Shown here piece after piece: positions 21,401 through 29,754 of a DNA stretch of 64,000 nt. Source of the stretch: Metridium senile (lineage: Eukaryota > Cnidaria > Anthozoa > Actiniaria > Metridiidae). The stretch covers positions 1,455,368 to 1,519,367 of the forward strand of contig OX459105.1 in the NCBI GenBank assembly GCA_949775045.1, written 5' to 3'. The notes beneath the pieces were generated by a model. It searched no databases. It was not told the origin of the DNA and saw nothing but the letters and a program-made list of their open reading frames with translations. Made by a program: the position numbers and the translations under genes. Each line of letters starts with the position of its first letter. The stretch's first letter is position 1.

Positions 21401-23580
21401 CAAATTGCTACTGTGGAATAGAGCGCAAACACTATATCCATGAAATAAAATAAAATTAATTGCTACTATGGAATAGAGCACAAACACTATATCCATGAAA
21501 TAGAATCAAATTGCTACTGTGGAATAGAGCGCAAACACTATATCCATGAAATAGAATCAAATTGCTACTGTGGAATAGAGCACAAACACTATATCCATGA
21601 AATAGAATCAAATTGCTACTGTGGAATAGAGCACAAACACTATATCGGTCCATGAAATAGAATCAAATTGCTACTGTGGAATAGAGTACAAACACTATAT
21701 CCATGAAATAGAATTAAATTGCTACTGTGGAATAGAGCACAAAAACTATATCCATGAAAGAATCAAATTGCTACTGTGGAATAGAGCGCAAACATTATAT
21801 CCATGAAATAAAATAAAATTAATTGCTACTATGGAATAGAGTGCAAACACTATATCCATGAAATAGAATGAAATTTCTACTGTGGAATAGAGTGCAAACA
21901 CTATCCATGAAATAGAATCAAATTGCTACTGTGGAATAGAGCGCAAACATTATATCCATGAAATAAAATAAAATTAATTGCTACTATGGAATAGAGTGCA
22001 AACACTATATCCATGAAATAGAATGAAATTTCTACTGTGGAATAGAGTGCAAACACTATCCATGAAATAGAATCAAATTGCTTCTGTGGAATAGAGTGCA
22101 ATTAAGCACTATATCCATGAAATAGAATAAAATTGCTACTTTGGAAACACTATATCCATGGAATATAATCAAATTTCTACTGTGGAATAAAACGCAAACA
22201 GCTAATACCATCATGATGAAATAAAATAAAATTTCTACTGTGGAATAGAGCTCAAATTATTTACTTTATTCACAAAATAAAATTATCATAAACTCTTTAT
22301 GCATTCAAGGAATGAAAACAATAAATCTAAATGTGTTGCTTTGGTGAATACAGTAGAACACCTACCATGACCAGACTATAGTACCTAACTACCTACAGCT
22401 GCAATCTATTAAGATTCCAAACACTTAATTAATAAGTATGTTTATCAATAACAAAATTAAATAAGCTTTAGAAATATTCATAATGTAAAGTATAAAATAA
22501 TAGTGTTATTCCTTTTGTTTTCTATTGTTTAATTAGTAATATTTTGTACTAAATATTTCAAAATTGTTCATGCTTTGAGTGATTTTAATAATTCTTCTGT
22601 TTTGTGCTCAGTTGAGTAAAATCGGTTACGGTGTGTTGATCTTATTCATAGGCTATTTTTATCACCATTATCACTCAACCAGAACAGTACATAAGAAATA
22701 TCAAATACAAATTAATGAAAGGAAATGAATTAATACCTCATTACAACTTTACTTGTCTTTCAATATTGACTATTATTTAATAATATCCATCAAACAAGAG
22801 CTAGCTATTACATAGTAGCAAGATCTTTATAGATTAAGTCACAAAAGTCAGCCTTTGAATGCACGGACTAGCTATCATTCACAACAGTATAAATTACATA
22901 ATCGATATATGTTCAAAATGCTGTTGAGTACCAAAAATTACTTTAGGGTACGTTTAGGGTTCATGGTTATAGTGTTTGTGCTCTATTCAACAGTAGCAAT
23001 TTGATTTAATGTCAAGTATATATTGCTTGCAAGTCTATCTATTAAATTTCATTTCATGCGCCCTATTCCACAGTAATTAGCAATTTGATTTTATGGATAT
23101 AATGTTTGAGCTCTTCTTTATAACACTATGCAATGTTATTTTATTTAATGGGTGAAACGTTTGTGTTCACCAATAACAAACAACTTTCTTATTAAACGTT
23201 TTTCGTGTTTACAAGTGTAAAATCTAACACAAAACATGGATGTTTTGGCTTGCTAGTGGCTTGGTTACTCCACCAAGATGAAAACAAACAATCAAACTAA
23301 AAAAACATGTACACTTTAAACTACTTTGCACGAACAAAAAAACACTCAACTTTATAATAATTAGATAAATATAAAACTAAACTAACAGAATAAGGGAATT
23401 CCGAGTAATTTTGAAGATTACTGAACTTGTAATAGACCCAAAATTTGTTGAGCTTGAATTAAAATCTGATATAAAATTAGCGTATGACATTATTGAACTT
23501 TCTGCATTAAAATCACCTGAGAAAATCCATCGTTCTTACCTTGAAGCTTCGCTTACAGAGGCTCCTCGCTCCGCTGCCAT
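4633..23580 (-). CDS. TTC39: TTC39 (tetratricopeptide repeat protein 39), complete, 18 exons
   Basis: Exons in transcript order: 23540-23580, 21185-21286, 19704-19779, 19255-19310, 18323-18467, 17465-17529, 16016-16121, 15716-15781, 15176-15284, 14339-14466, 13526-13617, 13054-13123, 12407-12519, 11871-11988, 10782-10893, 9963-10077, 9294-9410, 4633-5188. They join in phase to 2187 nt (728 aa plus stop). TTC39 proteins belong to the Iml2/TTC39 family of TPR-type helical proteins; mouse TTC39B has been linked to lipid homeostasis, but the molecular role here is unknown. Family signatures seen: DSMYHALGYGTIM, HAELCYAECLLQRA, DENLISFIRGALKIK, EGGVHLGIGSFNL, RLLKVLEFIGFSGD, PKGAIFLYFAGRI, VQSEWKQFHHICYWELMW, KQRIAGKSIPFEKY and ESRLHFRIHAGL. 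The last exon adds about 160 disordered residues: an acidic stretch (DMESDDSDE) and then Ser/His/Lys-rich near-repeats (SSQHKKSSSKHKGKEPK). The usual PW before AKDSMYHALGY is PC here. The start is the first ATG of the first exon (MAAERGAS). Paralogue (A, B or C) not resolved. Confidence 0.92.
5219..8975. repeat. 66-bp minisatellite in last TTC39 intron (reads as a 1206-codon frame)
   Basis: About 57 units of exactly 66 bp, each with ATAGGTCATTCCAAGATAGC and AAGGAATTATAGGCATGCAC. Because 66 is divisible by three and units rarely contain a stop, frames stay open on both strands (5359-8979 on +; several 100-codon frames on -). The + frame encodes a 22-residue unit, IGHSKIARNYRHAPISIRLS plus two residues. 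Higher-order structure is visible: a TTCAAGACGATAGG variant recurs at about 6947, 7277, 7937 and 8267 (330 and 660 bp apart), and the 6599-6928 block recurs 990 bp later. The array lies antisense inside the intron between 9294 and 5188 and ends about 30 bp from the last acceptor. I call it a repeat, not a gene. Confidence 0.9.
8987..9245. mobile_element. MITE family B, copy 1
   Basis: Begins GGGGCTTTCATGTATTAG and ends TAATAAAGGAAAGCCCCCT; internal ATCACCTGTTGTCTTTTC and runs of C. It is the inverse-oriented relative of 20931-21174. It lies between the 66-bp array and exon 9294-9410 of TTC39. An open frame at 8986-9183 is only this element. Confidence 0.75.
9500..9945. repeat. GAT trinucleotide-rich microsatellite
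   Basis: Imperfect (GAT)n mixed with AATGAT and GGTGAT on the + strand, in the TTC39 intron between 9963 and 9410. The Asp-rich and Met-rich frames read from it are repeat translations. Confidence 0.9.
10150..10675. repeat. GAT microsatellite with ~90-bp higher-order unit
   Basis: GATGATGATGACAATGAT blocks alternate with GGTGATGATTAGGATTAGGA, seen three times (near 10355, 10462 and 10575). Hence an imperfect higher-order unit is built on a trinucleotide array. In a TTC39 intron. The TTAGGATTAGG pieces are not telomeric. Confidence 0.88.
11102..11405. mobile_element. MULE-type foldback MITE (family C) with 9-bp target duplication
   Basis: A 286-bp element at 11111-11396 starts CATCCTCAGGAACCCAGGGG and ends in its complement. 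It is flanked on both sides by CATACTATG (11102-11110 and 11397-11405), an exact 9-bp duplication. The related element at 43930-44093 also has a 9-bp duplication. Nine-base target duplications are typical of Mutator-like elements. It lies in a TTC39 intron. Confidence 0.9.
11406..11870. other. TTC39 intron remainder
   Basis: Apart from the SINE-like body described separately, this intron stretch shows no exon, RNA gene or strong repeat. Confidence 0.5.
11450..11735. mobile_element. Dispersed SINE-like body, family 3, copy 1
   Basis: Contains CGTCCTTGGGCAAGACACTT, CTCTGCTTTCACTTTAATAC, and CTTCGTATGAAGGAAAAGCA at the end. Related stretches are at about 13735-13990 and 50750-50895. The CCTTGGGCAAGACACTT phrase is common in metazoan SINE bodies. 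Open frames here (11453-11722) are not gene-like. Confidence 0.6.
13150..13530. repeat. ATC/ACC trinucleotide microsatellite
   Basis: Imperfect (ATC)n with CACCACCACC interruptions on the + strand, in the TTC39 intron between exons 13526-13617 and 13054-13123. It runs up to the donor of the upstream exon. Confidence 0.88.
13690..13990. mobile_element. SINE-like body, family 3, copy 2
   Basis: Contains TGTGTCCTTGGGCCAGACAC, TTCAGATACCACATG, CTTTCACTCTAACCTG and TGGCACAACAGTC, matching phrases at 11470-11640. It lies in a TTC39 intron. Confidence 0.55.
14076..14290. mobile_element. Harbinger-like MITE (family D), copy 1
   Basis: Begins GGCTAGGTTTACACGGGACC and ends CGTGTAAACGTAGCC, with internal GACTGGTCAAAAG / TTGACCAGTCAAAAA arms. 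Flanked by TAA on both sides, as in PIF/Harbinger insertions. A second copy in opposite orientation is at 58735-58954. It lies in a TTC39 intron. Confidence 0.82.
14640..15150. repeat. ATGA/ATGG tetranucleotide-rich array
   Basis: Degenerate (GAATGAAT)n with GATG and AATA variants, close to exon 15176-15284. The minus-strand FIHSFIHS frames are repeat translations. Confidence 0.9.
15347..15425. repeat. (ACA)n microsatellite
   Basis: An uninterrupted run of about 24 CAA/ACA triplets, 60 bp from the acceptor of TTC39 exon 15176-15284. The poly-Thr and poly-Val frames come from this run. Confidence 0.95.
15810..16015. repeat. Direct duplication that copied the TTC39 exon 16016-16121 donor region
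   Basis: The segment CACAACAGTAGCCATAAAA...GATGGGATCCCTGT...TTACTAG...ACCAATGCC occurs twice, about 110 bp apart. The right copy is the true exon end (minus strand GGCATTGGTAGCTTTAATCT, then GTAAG). The left copy carries a diverged exon end (GGCATTGGTAGTTTTAATCT) followed by ACTA/GTAAGTTAC, so an intact second donor lies downstream. Confidence 0.85.
16330..16915 (+). mobile_element. LINE 3' end (non-LTR retrotransposon fragment)
   Basis: The frame ending at 16660 gives a short C-terminal segment of a non-LTR retrotransposon ORF2: NTRNNYLSLKLPNIKTEYAH, KGFYFMAAQIYNGLPLELRK and NFKDFEKLLNEHYK. This pattern (small basic peptide, FYFMAAQIYNGLP, F..FKKLL) is the usual tail of ORF2 after the reverse transcriptase in Jockey/CR1-like elements. 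It is followed by a 3' UTR and ends in (ATTCAT)n and (ATT)n, as expected for a tail that ends in a microsatellite. It is 5'-truncated, sits antisense in a TTC39 intron, and is not functional alone. Confidence 0.75.
17465..17800. repeat. Triplicated 3' splice site of TTC39 exon 17465-17529
   Basis: A ~100-bp block (ATTTTCATCCTATTTCAAAG...AGTATAAATAATACTCCAG...) is repeated: the phrase starts at 17521, 17624 and 17724. The first is the real exon start on the minus strand (AAATAG/GATGAAAAT). The two others lie upstream in the intron and carry the same acceptor plus the first 12 exon bases (DENL), then diverge and reach a stop. Confidence 0.9.
17968..18201. mobile_element. Foldback MITE family E, copy 1
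   Basis: Begins GGGGTGGGGGTACTCCCTTT and ends in AAAGGGAGTACCCCCCAGGG, with inner arms CAAGTGGTAGGGGTGA and TCACCCCTACCACTTG and CGTACCTTTTAGGG motifs. A half copy is at 37098-37156, and a diverged relative is at 23936-24210. Confidence 0.85.
18540..19110. repeat. 97-bp minisatellite built from ATGA/ATGG motifs
   Basis: The phrase GAAAGACCAGTGAATGAATA recurs at about 18604, 18701, 18798 and 18893 within (GGAT/GAAT)n. It lies immediately beyond TTC39 exon 18323-18467. The long minus-strand IHPFIHLSLYLFIHWSF-type frame is a repeat translation. Confidence 0.9.
19840..20795. repeat. ATTC/ATCC tetranucleotide array (~950 bp)
   Basis: Long degenerate (ATTC/ATCC)n with recurrent blocks such as TTTATTCAATCATTCATTCA, in a TTC39 intron. 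No gene is seen. Confidence 0.92.
20931..21174. mobile_element. MITE family B, copy 2
   Basis: Begins AGGGGGCTCTCATATATTAG and ends TAATAAATGACAGCCCCCT; contains AAAAGACAACAGGTGATTTT, the complement of a phrase in copy 1 (8987-9245). An internal run of 14 or more G follows AAGGGGGAGG. It ends 10 bp from the donor of TTC39 exon 21185-21286. Confidence 0.8.
21330..22260. repeat. 51-bp minisatellite in first TTC39 intron
   Basis: About 17 units of 51 bp, phrase TAGAATCAAATTGCTACTGT GGAATAGAGC split here, with ACACTATATCCATGAAA. Several units carry a TAAAATAAAATTAATTGC variant. Two diverged inverted units lie at about 22974-23110. Confidence 0.9.
22261..23539. other. AT-rich remainder of first TTC39 intron
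   Basis: No exon or RNA gene seen. It holds a stretch at about 22661-22800 (TTATCACTCAACCAGAACAG...CTTTACTTGTC) that resembles 40795-40930, and the inverted 51-bp units near 22974 and 23070. Confidence 0.5.
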
Positions 23581-24599
23581 GACCTAAAGGTTTTTAAGGG
23601 CCAACATTAAGGAAAACGTCGAGAAAATAGAGAGAATATGAAGCGGGAACTTGTCAAGTTCACCTGTTGTGTTTACTAGTACCCAGGCGCTACTCCTTTG
23701 GATTATACCGCTGGCCTATTACTTTTCATATTACTTGCTTGTGCTGCGATACTGCTCCAAATGGCTTGAAACTTCACAGGGAGTCAAAGTGAAACACAAG
23801 TATGAATGTTTATTTTTATAATTTATACAAATTTTGTATGTTTTTAAAACCGCCATATATTCTCCCATAGAAGGTTTATATGAAACCACAGATAATTAGC
23901 TACCTGTGTATATTTTAGCGAAGCGTGATATAGACCTGGGTTGGAGGGGCTCCCTTTGCCAAGTCGGTCGATTTTGAAAATGACCCCTAAAAGGTACGCA
24001 TAAATTAACATAACTTTTAAAGCCTTGTTTATTTCAACCCCTAATAGGTACGACTGTGCAACGTTCTTGGCAACCAAGCTTATTTTTAGTAACATGGGCT
24101 CCTGCATGCGTGCAAAGACAAGTGAAAATGACGCGAGTCATGATGCGTAATCGACTTTGAGCTAGATCCCTAAAAGGTGCTCAAAAAGGGAATTCCCCTC
24201 CCCCTAGTGGATCTTGCCTGTTTTACGAGTCTGCAACTACACAGTCTTATCGTGATCGCAATTTACTGTTATTGCGCAGACTGATTCTGCGCACGTCACC
24301 CGTGAAAAGCACACAAGCTAGTGGCGCAATGGATCATGGTTTAGTTCAGAAACTAAATGTGCATTCGGAACGCCTTTTTTGTTCTTTGATAAGTCAAAAG
24401 GGACATTTCTCAATGACACATTGACAAGTGTAGTAATTTGGCCATGAAATCCCTTCGTTCTAATCAAGTATACATAGATAACCCATAATCCCCTGCGCTA
24501 CTAACTTGTAGGCTTTTCACTTCACTGGTGACAAAGTTTCTCGTGTATACGCGTAAAAGTAACAAACAACTACAGGATTAAAAGCAGAGATTTTTAATT

Positions 24600-24970
24600 G
24601 TGTAAATCACATATTTTTTCTGTTTTTGACGTATTTTCTTTTTTTTGTAAATTTTTTTTGTGTTCTGAGCTGGGTTTTTTTTTCTTCGTTCGTTTCTGTT
24701 CGTTCTTTCGTCCAGTTTTTTTTTTTTTGTACGAATCCAACCATGTTTCGTTTCGTTCTGTTGTTTCGTCAAATTTTGTTTCGTGTTGTACGTACGAATT
24801 CAATCTTGTTTGTTTCGTCTGGTTTTGTTTCTATTTCGTTTTATAGAATTTCGTTTTGTTTCGTTTCTCTTCCGTGTTTTCGTTTCGTCGTTTTGTCCTA
24901 CGTATTTCGTATGATTCGTCCTGTTTTGTTGGATTTCGTTGTGTTATCTACTATTTCGTTCTATTTCACA
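24600..24970. repeat. TTTCGTTTTG-type simple repeat
   Basis: Degenerate 5-10 base repeat of TTCGT/TTTTG on the + strand, such as TTTCGTTTTGTTTCGTTTCT, upstream of TTC39. Confidence 0.75.
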
Positions 24971-25625
24971 CAAACTAAAGGCGAAAGAAGCCCAACTAAA
25001 TTACTGTAAAAATACCCTAAATAAACTTGTATAAAAATAGTTCAAGTATGGAGCGTTGTCAATAAATACAACTTTAAATAGTGAGGCTAGAACGGAAGAA
25101 CACACCGCAAAATTCGGACACAATTGTTAAATTTGGGCTTCCTGTGTTAATAAGATTGGATCGTCAAGATTCTTTGGCATATTTCAATAATCAATGAATT
25201 TGATGAAACACAGTGAAATACTATTTTTTAGCCACATGCGAGCATTCACTTAAATAACCTTTTATTAGTCTTTTTTGGTGTTGCAAGATTTATGTTATTC
25301 TGGTTTAGTGTTCTTTGCAAGGTATTGTTTTGTTCTAAGTTCTTTGTCCCAGACTACTGTAATTTTGCTTTAATCAATGCCTCGGGCCTTGCAACACCAA
25401 CATCGCTCGTCTTATATGGTTAATGGTCGGCGGCAACGATATATAACCACAGGAATCCCAACATCTCATCATCATCATCCAATTGTCCAAGTTTGAAAAA
25501 GCAAAAAAAATATGGCTTTCTCCCTTGTCTAGAAGCAATAAACTTGATTCAGAAAATTGAATCATTAATAGCTGAATATTACTAACTGCAGATGGCTTGG
25601 ATCAAGCATATCCCGATAGATGCCT

Positions 25626-25764
25626 GGGGCCGGTTGTACGAAGGGTGGATAAAGTTATCCGCGGATAAAAGTTATCCACTGCATAGGTTTTTTATAGATT
25701 TTATCCGCTGGATAAGGATTTATCCGGTGGATAGCACTATTCACCCTTCGTACAACTGGCCCCT
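25626..25764. mobile_element. Foldback MITE family F, copy 1
   Basis: 139-bp element with ends GGGGCCGGTTGTACGAAGGG and CCCTTCGTACAACTGGCCCC and internal TTATCCGCGGATAA / TTATCCGGTGGATA motifs. Related copies are at 31776-31916 and 36997-37074. This family is, to my knowledge, typical of anthozoan genomes. Confidence 0.88.
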
Positions 25765-26079
25765 GATTTTCATGATAGCGTAAGACCCAGGCCCGCTCTA
25801 AAAATCAGGCCAGATACAGGCTTGCGAATAGAATCTAGAAAATAGCCACATAAGCCTCGATTTGAGGCAAGTATTAGTTTACTCGTGAGAATAAGAGAAT
25901 AGTCCTTCTTTGTGAGTAGGATTATGAGTATCGTGGATTTGATTTTCGTCTTCTTTTGGCGCCTTCTCGCGGCATGTCGTCCCAGCTGGATAGATTTGCC
26001 GTTTCTGTTGCGTTGGACTAGAACAAAGAACAAGATCAATGAATAGAGTTACACAGCAACTGTTCCAAGTGCGGTTGGT

Positions 26080-26345
26080 TTGAACCTCCTCTATGACCAC
26101 TTCTATGCAACAGTCGCCTTTAAAAAACGACCATCTCTGCACCGACACCTCAACACAACGACCATTTCAACTATAAAAGATCACCTCTACACAACGACCA
26201 TTTCAACAACTAAATACCACCTCTACACAACGACCAAGCTCAGTAATATACTGAAAAGATCACCTCAACACAACGACCTGTAGCTATTTCATTGACACAT
26301 ATACTCAAACACTATTTCAACAAGATCACCTCTACACAACGACCA
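26080..26345. repeat. Degenerate ~40-bp repeat with CACAACGACC
   Basis: The phrase CTCTACACAACGACCATTTC recurs with spacers of about 35-45 bp, downstream of the KDM4 stop codon. It may lie in the KDM4 3' UTR. No gene is seen. Confidence 0.7.
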
Positions 26346-26389
26346 TGCATGCATATCTAGATAACAGCAGTAGGTTCTACAAGAGGGTA

Positions 26390-29300
26390 CTAAATTTGAC
26401 CTACCATTTTGTGTCGTACTTTAGCGGGTAAATCAACACCATCGATATACACATCTTCTCGACGAACACCTAATACGGACTCGTCTTCAAACTTTATCTA
26501 AAATATCAAATGAACAGAACTTGGTCAGAAAACACCGTGTACAATACAGTAAAACTCCGCGTATAAGAACCTAGATTTTTCCAAGTCAGCCTGAACAGAT
26601 TCTTATATAAATGGTGCTTAACTTGAAATCAGGCTATCTAGGTTCTATTAGCATCACTCACTTCATCATTACAACACCTTTCCTTTAGGAAATTTTATTT
26701 ACATATAGGTCAATGCTTTTGCACATGGCTCTTCTTTTACAAAAAAAGAAATGAAAATTCAGACTGACAGGTTCTTAAATTTTTGGTTCTTATACGCGGG
26801 GTTTTACTGTAGTCCAAGTTAGGTATGTGATGGAGAGATTCCAATTCTAAGAAGTTTTCTCCATATTATTTGGTTGTTGCACGATACCATTAAAAATTCT
26901 TACGTTTTTTATAAATGTATCAGACAACTTTTTTTTACCTGGTAAGTTACGTTTATCCGTCTGCCGTTTACTTTAGCATTCCACAGTTTACCATCATCCT
27001 CCCATTTGATCATGATCATTTTACCTTCTGGGATAGCATCCTCTCTACTGTCATAACCCTATAAAACAGAATTGTCTCAGTTTAGAACGCTTGTCACACA
27101 ATCATGTCACGCCATCTTGTCATGCCATCTAGTCATCCATCTAGTCACGTCATCTTGTCATGCCATCTAACCCATCTAGTCACGCCATGCAGTCACGCCA
27201 TGCAGTCACGCCATGCAGTCACGCCAATTAGTCACGCCATCTAGTCACGCCACCTAGTCACGTCATCTAGTCACGCCACCTAGTCACGCAAGCCTTTTAC
27301 ACCATCCAGTCACGCCATCTAGTCACGTCATCAAGTCACGCCATTTTGTCCCGTCATCAGCGACAGCAATAACAGCATCAATAATAACAGCAGCAATAAC
27401 AACAGCAGCAAAAAGTAACCATATAAACCAACAATGAGAAGAATAAATCTGCTACAGCAACAACAAGAAAAGCAATACCAATAACATCAAAAATAGAACA
27501 AAGTCACGGTTACCTCGATGTCCTTCGGCGTGACAGTCTCACAAAACGAGCCGTCAGCGAAAGACACCACATAGAATTCTTCTGATGTCATGGTAAGAAT
27601 CTTGCCCTTGTAGTATCTACAACAGAACGGTTACAAGTTTAAATCATACCAGTATACAACTAAGTGAAGAAGAGATACAATAACAGAACATGGAGCATAT
27701 GAAATCACTTTTTGTTTTTGTTTTTGTTTTTGTTTTTTTGTTTTGTTTATTCAGGCCTCTTGCAGCAGTCGCTGAATTACAGGCTGGGTCAGCACTACTT
27801 ACATACATAAATATCTATAAATAACACTAAATAAATAACTGATAGTTGCAATTAAATAATTATTAAATTTACAATATATTATTATACTTCGTTATATAAC
27901 ATACCTTCCGTTCTTATGCTTGGCAATAACAGCCTGGCCACCTTTAATCTCTGAGAAGTCTCGTTCTTTGGACTGACATATAAAATAAAATACATCATTC
28001 ATCATCAGTACGATAAGCGTGCATCATTATCATCACTAACATCACCATCATCATTATCAACATTATCATCATCATTATTATCATCTTCACTACCATCATC
28101 ATCGTTATCATCACTATTACTATGATCATTATCATTACTAACATCATCATCATCATTATCAACATTATCATCATCTTCACTGCCATCATCATCATCGTTA
28201 TCATCACTATTATTATGATCATCATCACTAACATCAACATTATCATCATCATCATTATTAACATCATTATCATCATCATCACCATCATTATCAACCTTAG
28301 TATCAGTATCAAAACCATCACTATGATAACCATCATCTTCATTATCATCATCATGATATCGCTATAATAATCCTCCTCATCATCACCATCACCAGCTATT
28401 CAATATCACCATCATCATCACCATCACCATCATCATCATCACCACCATGACTACCTTAAATTTATCTCTTCTATGTCTCTCACAGTACGTTTCTACAGGT
28501 TGTGGCCAGTCGCTCGGTTCTAGTTTATTTCCTGCCATGACGTAACAAGTCACGTGATATGCTGCGGCACATTTTCCCGCGCAACATTGCACGCATGCGC
28601 TATCTTTGCTGGAACTGACCGAATGACAAAGCGAACATTTCTGAAAAGAAAATAATAGAATTTCGTATTATCAACACACTTATAAATGGACAACGTTTTA
28701 CAAATAGGTCTACAGGTCTCGAGAGGTGTTTTGCTTCAGGAGCAAACTCCCGGGTCATTTTTCTCCCTGGTGTGTCTGCCAACAATTTCACATAAAAAAA
28801 AAAATTTTTGCATGTTATTTTTTTTACCGTAAAAAGTAGCCAAGCCTCTGCTAGAATAAAATGAGATTGAACGTTCGATTTAACGGTATTCGCTGATCGA
28901 TCGATCAAGCGCCATTTTGGATCACTCGGTCAAACTCGTTCCTAGTATATAGGGACAGTCAGCACCAAATCGAAACATCGTTTATGATTGGTTTAAAAAA
29001 ACAATAGAGTCTTTCCAAACAATTGCCATAAACCTAACCAAACAATAGCGGTACTGTATTAGTGGGCCAACGAGAACTCAGCTTACGACTGATGCTGTAT
29101 TACTGAGTATTTTGGTTGATGCACGACAAAATGCTAGTTTACAAACGAGATATCAAACTTTGGGCGTCGCCCTTCAACGATAATGGTAGTAATATCAGTT
29201 AGTATGATTAGGTCGTAATATTCTGCTCCTGCGACAATATTTGTGTGTGAAATCATTGGTAGACACGAGTGCGCGAGTCCAAGAGAGAGAGCAAAGTCGT

Positions 29301-29590
29301 TTTTCTTACTAGTTTTTTTCTGTCCTGTGGTATCTTGTCCGTACATACGTCCTGCCTTCGACCAGCGTCTTGGAAGACGACTTCAGGGACGGTTACAGCA
29401 CAACCTATATGTGCCCACCTACACAAACAACAATAATTCACATAAACAATATAATCGATACCCTTCCCAAGACCATGGTCGATAAGAAAATGAATGGACT
29501 GAATGGATGGATTAATGGATGAATGAACCAATGGATGGGTAAATGAAGGAAAGAGTGAATGGATGATTGATTGATTGATTGATTGATTGG

Positions 29591-29632
<42 letters not shown>

Positions 29633-29658
29633 GATTGATTGATTGATTGATTGATTGG

Positions 29659-29708
<50 letters not shown>

Positions 29709-29715
29709 GATTGGC

Positions 29716-29754
<39 letters not shown>

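Larger units (their letters stand above)
23581..26389. other. Spacer between KDM4 and TTC39 (TTC39 upstream region)
   Basis: No gene seen. It must hold the TTC39 promoter, but no TATA or initiator stands out. Contents: a diverged family E element (about 23936-24210, with GACCCCTAAAAGGTACGCA), a degenerate TTTCGTTTTG-rich tract (about 24600-24970), and a family F MITE (25626-25764). The short frames around 24600-25000 are the low-complexity tract. Confidence 0.6.
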
